Assembly: GCF_009789555.1 (NCBI RefSeq)
Contig: NZ_CP046902.1
Coordinates: 174,001 to 238,000 of the forward strand
DNA: 64,000 bases
Direction: 5' to 3'
From: Stutzerimonas stutzeri
GTDB lineage: Bacteria; Pseudomonadota; Gammaproteobacteria; Pseudomonadales; Pseudomonadaceae
The notes below the pieces were generated by a model. The model was given only the letters and a program-made list of their open reading frames with translations, did no database searches and was not told where the DNA came from. Positions within the stretch are counted from its first letter, which is position 1, and each line of letters starts with the position of its first letter. The position numbers were made by a program, and so were the translations under genes. Positions 61,874 through 64,000 of this stretch are shown one piece after another.

Positions 61874-63070
61874 TCAGGATTCGCCGGCCAATGGCAGCAG
61901 CACACGGAACAGCGCACCCTTGCCCTCTTCGCTTTCGACCTGGATGCGACCGTTGTGCGCCTTGACGATCTGCTCGGCGATGAACAGTCCCAGCCCCAGC
62001 CCGGCGCTGTTTTCACTGCCTTCGGCTCGCTCGAACTGGCAGAAGATCCTTTGCAGGCTCTTCTTGTTGATGCCGATGCCCTGGTCGCTTACCTCGATAC
62101 AGGCCGTGGTCGGGCTGGCATTGACGTTCACCTGCACCGGCTTGCCGGCGCCGTAGCGCATGGCGTTGGTCAACAGGTTCGCCAGGACCTGTTCGATACG
62201 GAACTCGTCCCAGACGCCCACGATGGGCTCCGGGCGCTGGAACAGCAGCGTGCAGCCACTGGCCTCCATCTGTGGCGCGAAGTTCTCCACCACGCTGGCG
62301 GTCAGCTTGCCCAGATCGACCCGGCTGGGACGGATCGACAACTTGCCGGTGCGAATCCTTGAAACATCGAGCATGTCGTCGATCAGGCGGATCAGGCTCT
62401 GGATCTGCCGCTCATCCTTGTCGACCATCTGCCGCAACTTGTCTTCGCTAAAGGCTGCGAAGTTGTTTCGCCCGAGTTGCAGCTTGCGCAACTGCACTTC
62501 GAGAATCAGCGTGTTGAGCGGTGTTTTCAGCTCATGGGAGACGATCGACATGAAGTCGTCGCGCATGCGCACCGCGTCCTCCAGCTCGCCTTTGATGCTG
62601 CGCAGTTCATCGAGCAGCACCTCCTGCTCACGGCGGCTTCGCTCCAGGGCTTCGAGCTGACGAGCCAGCCGCTTGCGGTTGCGGTACAGGTCGACGAATA
62701 CGCTCACTTTGCTGCGCACGGCATGGGTGTCCAGCGGCTTCTGCATGAAGTCGACGGCGCCGCTCTCGTATCCCTTGAAGGCGTAGTTCAGCTCGCGCCC
62801 GGCGGCGCTGACGAAGACGATGGGAATCTGCTTGGTGCGTTCGGTGCCGCGCATCAGTTCGGCCAGCTGAAAACCGTCCATGCCGGGCATCTGCACGTCG
62901 AGAATGGCCAGCGCGAACTCATGTTGCAACAGCAACTCGAGCGCTTGCTCCGCCGATTCGGCCTGATGCACGCGAACGCCCGGGCTCCTGAGAATGGCGT
63001 CCAGCGCCAGCAGGTTTTCCGGCAGGTCATCGACGATCAGCAGGTTCGCTTCATCGGTGTAGTCGGGCAT
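61874..63070 (-). CDS. Response regulator-histidine kinase hybrid (receiver first)
   Basis: 398 residues. The N-terminal receiver has LLIVDDLPENL and the phospho-acceptor in AILDVQMPGMDGF (Asp58), with Lys in FMQKPLD. A coiled coil (about 128-170) leads to the HisKA H-box FMSIVSHELKTPLN (His179), then HATPase_c with NLLTNAMRYG, VSDQGIGI and SAGLGLGLFIA. It is cytoplasmic, lacking membrane helices. It is co-oriented with cheB and cheR upstream (3-bp gap), suggesting a methylation-linked signalling module rather than flagellar chemotaxis. Confidence 0.92.
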   Translation of the reverse strand: MPDYTDEANLLIVDDLPENLLALDAILRSPGVRVHQAESAEQALELLLQHEFALAILDVQMPGMDGFQLAELMRGTERTKQIPIVFVSAAGRELNYAFKGYESGAVDFMQKPLDTHAVRSKVSVFVDLYRNRKRLARQLEALERSRREQEVLLDELRSIKGELEDAVRMRDDFMSIVSHELKTPLNTLILEVQLRKLQLGRNNFAAFSEDKLRQMVDKDERQIQSLIRLIDDMLDVSRIRTGKLSIRPSRVDLGKLTASVVENFAPQMEASGCTLLFQRPEPIVGVWDEFRIEQVLANLLTNAMRYGAGKPVQVNVNASPTTACIEVSDQGIGINKKSLQRIFCQFERAEGSENSAGLGLGLFIAEQIVKAHNGRIQVESEEGKGALFRVLLPLAGES

Positions 63071-63073
63071 CGG

Positions 63074-63676
63074 TCACTCCAGTTCGCGCAACAGACGATG
63101 AATATCGCGCAAGGGCAAAATGTAATCCGGCGCAAAGCGCTGGAGTGCAGCAAGCGGCATGGTTGGAACCTCGGCTTGTGCCGGGTCCTGGACGATGGTG
63201 ACGCCACCGGCGCGCCTGATGGCGTCCAGCCCGGCTGCGCCATCTTCATTGGCTCCGGTCATCAGGATACCGGCGACCCGCTCGCCCCAGGCGTCAGCGG
63301 CCGACTCGAACAACACGTCGATCGAAGGCCGCGAAAAATGAACGGCATCGTCCTGGCTGAGCGACAGGGTCAGGTCCGCCTCCACCAGCAAGTGATATCC
63401 CGGCGCGGCGAAGTACAGGGTCCCGCCACGCACCGTCTCCTTGTCGTCCGCCTCCTTGACCCTCAGGTCCGTCTTGCGCTGGAAAATCTCGGCCAGCTGC
63501 GTCGGCCCGCTCGCGGGTATGTGCTGGACCATCAGCAACGGCTGGCGCAGGGTGCGAGGCAACCCTTCCACCACCACGCTCAGCGCAGCCAGACCGCCCG
63601 CCGATGCGCCAATCACCACGGCATCGACCTGCCGGGCAAGAGGTTTGGCTTGAATGTCGGTGGCCGCGTATTTCAT
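63074..63676 (-). CDS. cheB: Stand-alone CheB-type protein-glutamate methylesterase
   Basis: 200 residues comprising only the methylesterase domain; the usual N-terminal receiver is absent. The catalytic triad is visible: VIGASAGGLA (Ser25), VQHIPASG (His52) and MTGANEDGAAG (Asp145). It should demethylate glutamates in a receptor-like partner encoded nearby, probably outside the window. The start overlaps cheR by 4 bp, and the kinase gene follows after 3 bp. Confidence 0.92.
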   Translation of the reverse strand: MKYAATDIQAKPLARQVDAVVIGASAGGLAALSVVVEGLPRTLRQPLLMVQHIPASGPTQLAEIFQRKTDLRVKEADDKETVRGGTLYFAAPGYHLLVEADLTLSLSQDDAVHFSRPSIDVLFESAADAWGERVAGILMTGANEDGAAGLDAIRRAGGVTIVQDPAQAEVPTMPLAALQRFAPDYILPLRDIHRLLRELE

Positions 63677-64000
63677 AGCTTGCGGAAGATCCGTTCCTGC
63701 TTGTCTAACGCTTCGTAGCGTCCAGCGTAGCCGGAGAACTCCACGGTTTCCTTGCTGCCGAGGCCGAGAAATCCGCGGTGGCAGAGGGAGTCGTGAAACA
63801 GGCCAAAGGCCCGATCCTGCAAGGGCTTGTTGAAATAGATCAGGACGTTGCGGCAGGAAATCAACTGGGTCTCAGCGAATACGCTGTCCGTCGCCAAGCT
63901 ATGATCGGCAAACGTGACCTTCTCTTTCAATGACTTATCCATGATCGCCGAGTCATAGGCGGCCGTGTAGTAATTGCTCAGGCTCTGCTTGCCACCGGCG
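63673..64000 (-). CDS. cheR: CheR-type methyltransferase, C-terminal part (runs off window)
   Basis: SAM-dependent protein-glutamate methyltransferase; the frame is open from the window edge to the stop at 63673. The visible part includes SLSNYYTAAYDSAI, VTFADHSLATDSVFAE, the NVLIYF motif in ISCRNVLIYFNKPLQ and FLGLGSKETVEF, matching the CheR catalytic domain C-terminal half. The beta-subdomain and N-terminus lie beyond the edge. It overlaps cheB by 4 bp. Confidence 0.92.
   Translation of the reverse strand, partial: AGGKQSLSNYYTAAYDSAIMDKSLKEKVTFADHSLATDSVFAETQLISCRNVLIYFNKPLQDRAFGLFHDSLCHRGFLGLGSKETVEFSGYAGRYEALDKQERIFRKL

Overview
The window is GC-rich, gene-dense bacterial DNA from a Pseudomonadaceae gammaproteobacterium, most likely of the Stutzerimonas (Pseudomonas stutzeri) group. 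This rests on recognised protein families, on gene order recalled from P. aeruginosa PAO1, and on GAAGC/GCCTCAA-type intergenic repeats; no database search was possible. About 50 protein genes are supported. I saw no rRNA, tRNA, insertion sequence, prophage or CRISPR.

Region 1 (1-15635) is a lipopolysaccharide core locus: msbA (partial), an O-antigen ligase, sugar-transferase and kinase-fold genes, a carbamoyltransferase, and waaP, waaG, waaC and waaF. The ligase reading frame runs into msbA without a stop codon. A 44-codon ORF sits, with overlaps at both ends, between two kinase genes. Region 2 (15718-28814) is central metabolism and signalling: ilvE, glnE, aceE-aceF (with paired palindromes upstream), a dipA-like c-di-GMP phosphodiesterase and msrA.

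Region 3 (29201-43322) resembles the PAO1 PA0508-PA0486 neighbourhood: three acyl-CoA dehydrogenase paralogues with a membrane diguanylate cyclase among them, a small flagellar-rod-like protein, the biotin genes bioB-F-H-C-D, comF and srkA. A double PsrA-type box precedes one dehydrogenase, and a BirA-type operator lies in the bioB/comF divergent region. rlmJ and a nitronate monooxygenase-like gene follow.

Region 4 (45523-52984) is a complete carotenoid cluster: crtZ on the plus strand, the overlapping minus-strand series idi-crtX-crtY-crtI-crtB, and crtE divergent from idi. The predicted product is zeaxanthin and its glucosides. TGTACA repeats in the crtE/idi gap suggest light- or stress-responsive (LitR/CarH/PplR-like) control. 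Region 5 (53103-64000) returns to a PA5020-PA5023-like order: acyl-CoA dehydrogenase, K+/H+ antiporter, MscK-like channel and selO. It ends in a response-regulator/histidine-kinase, cheB and partial cheR signalling operon.
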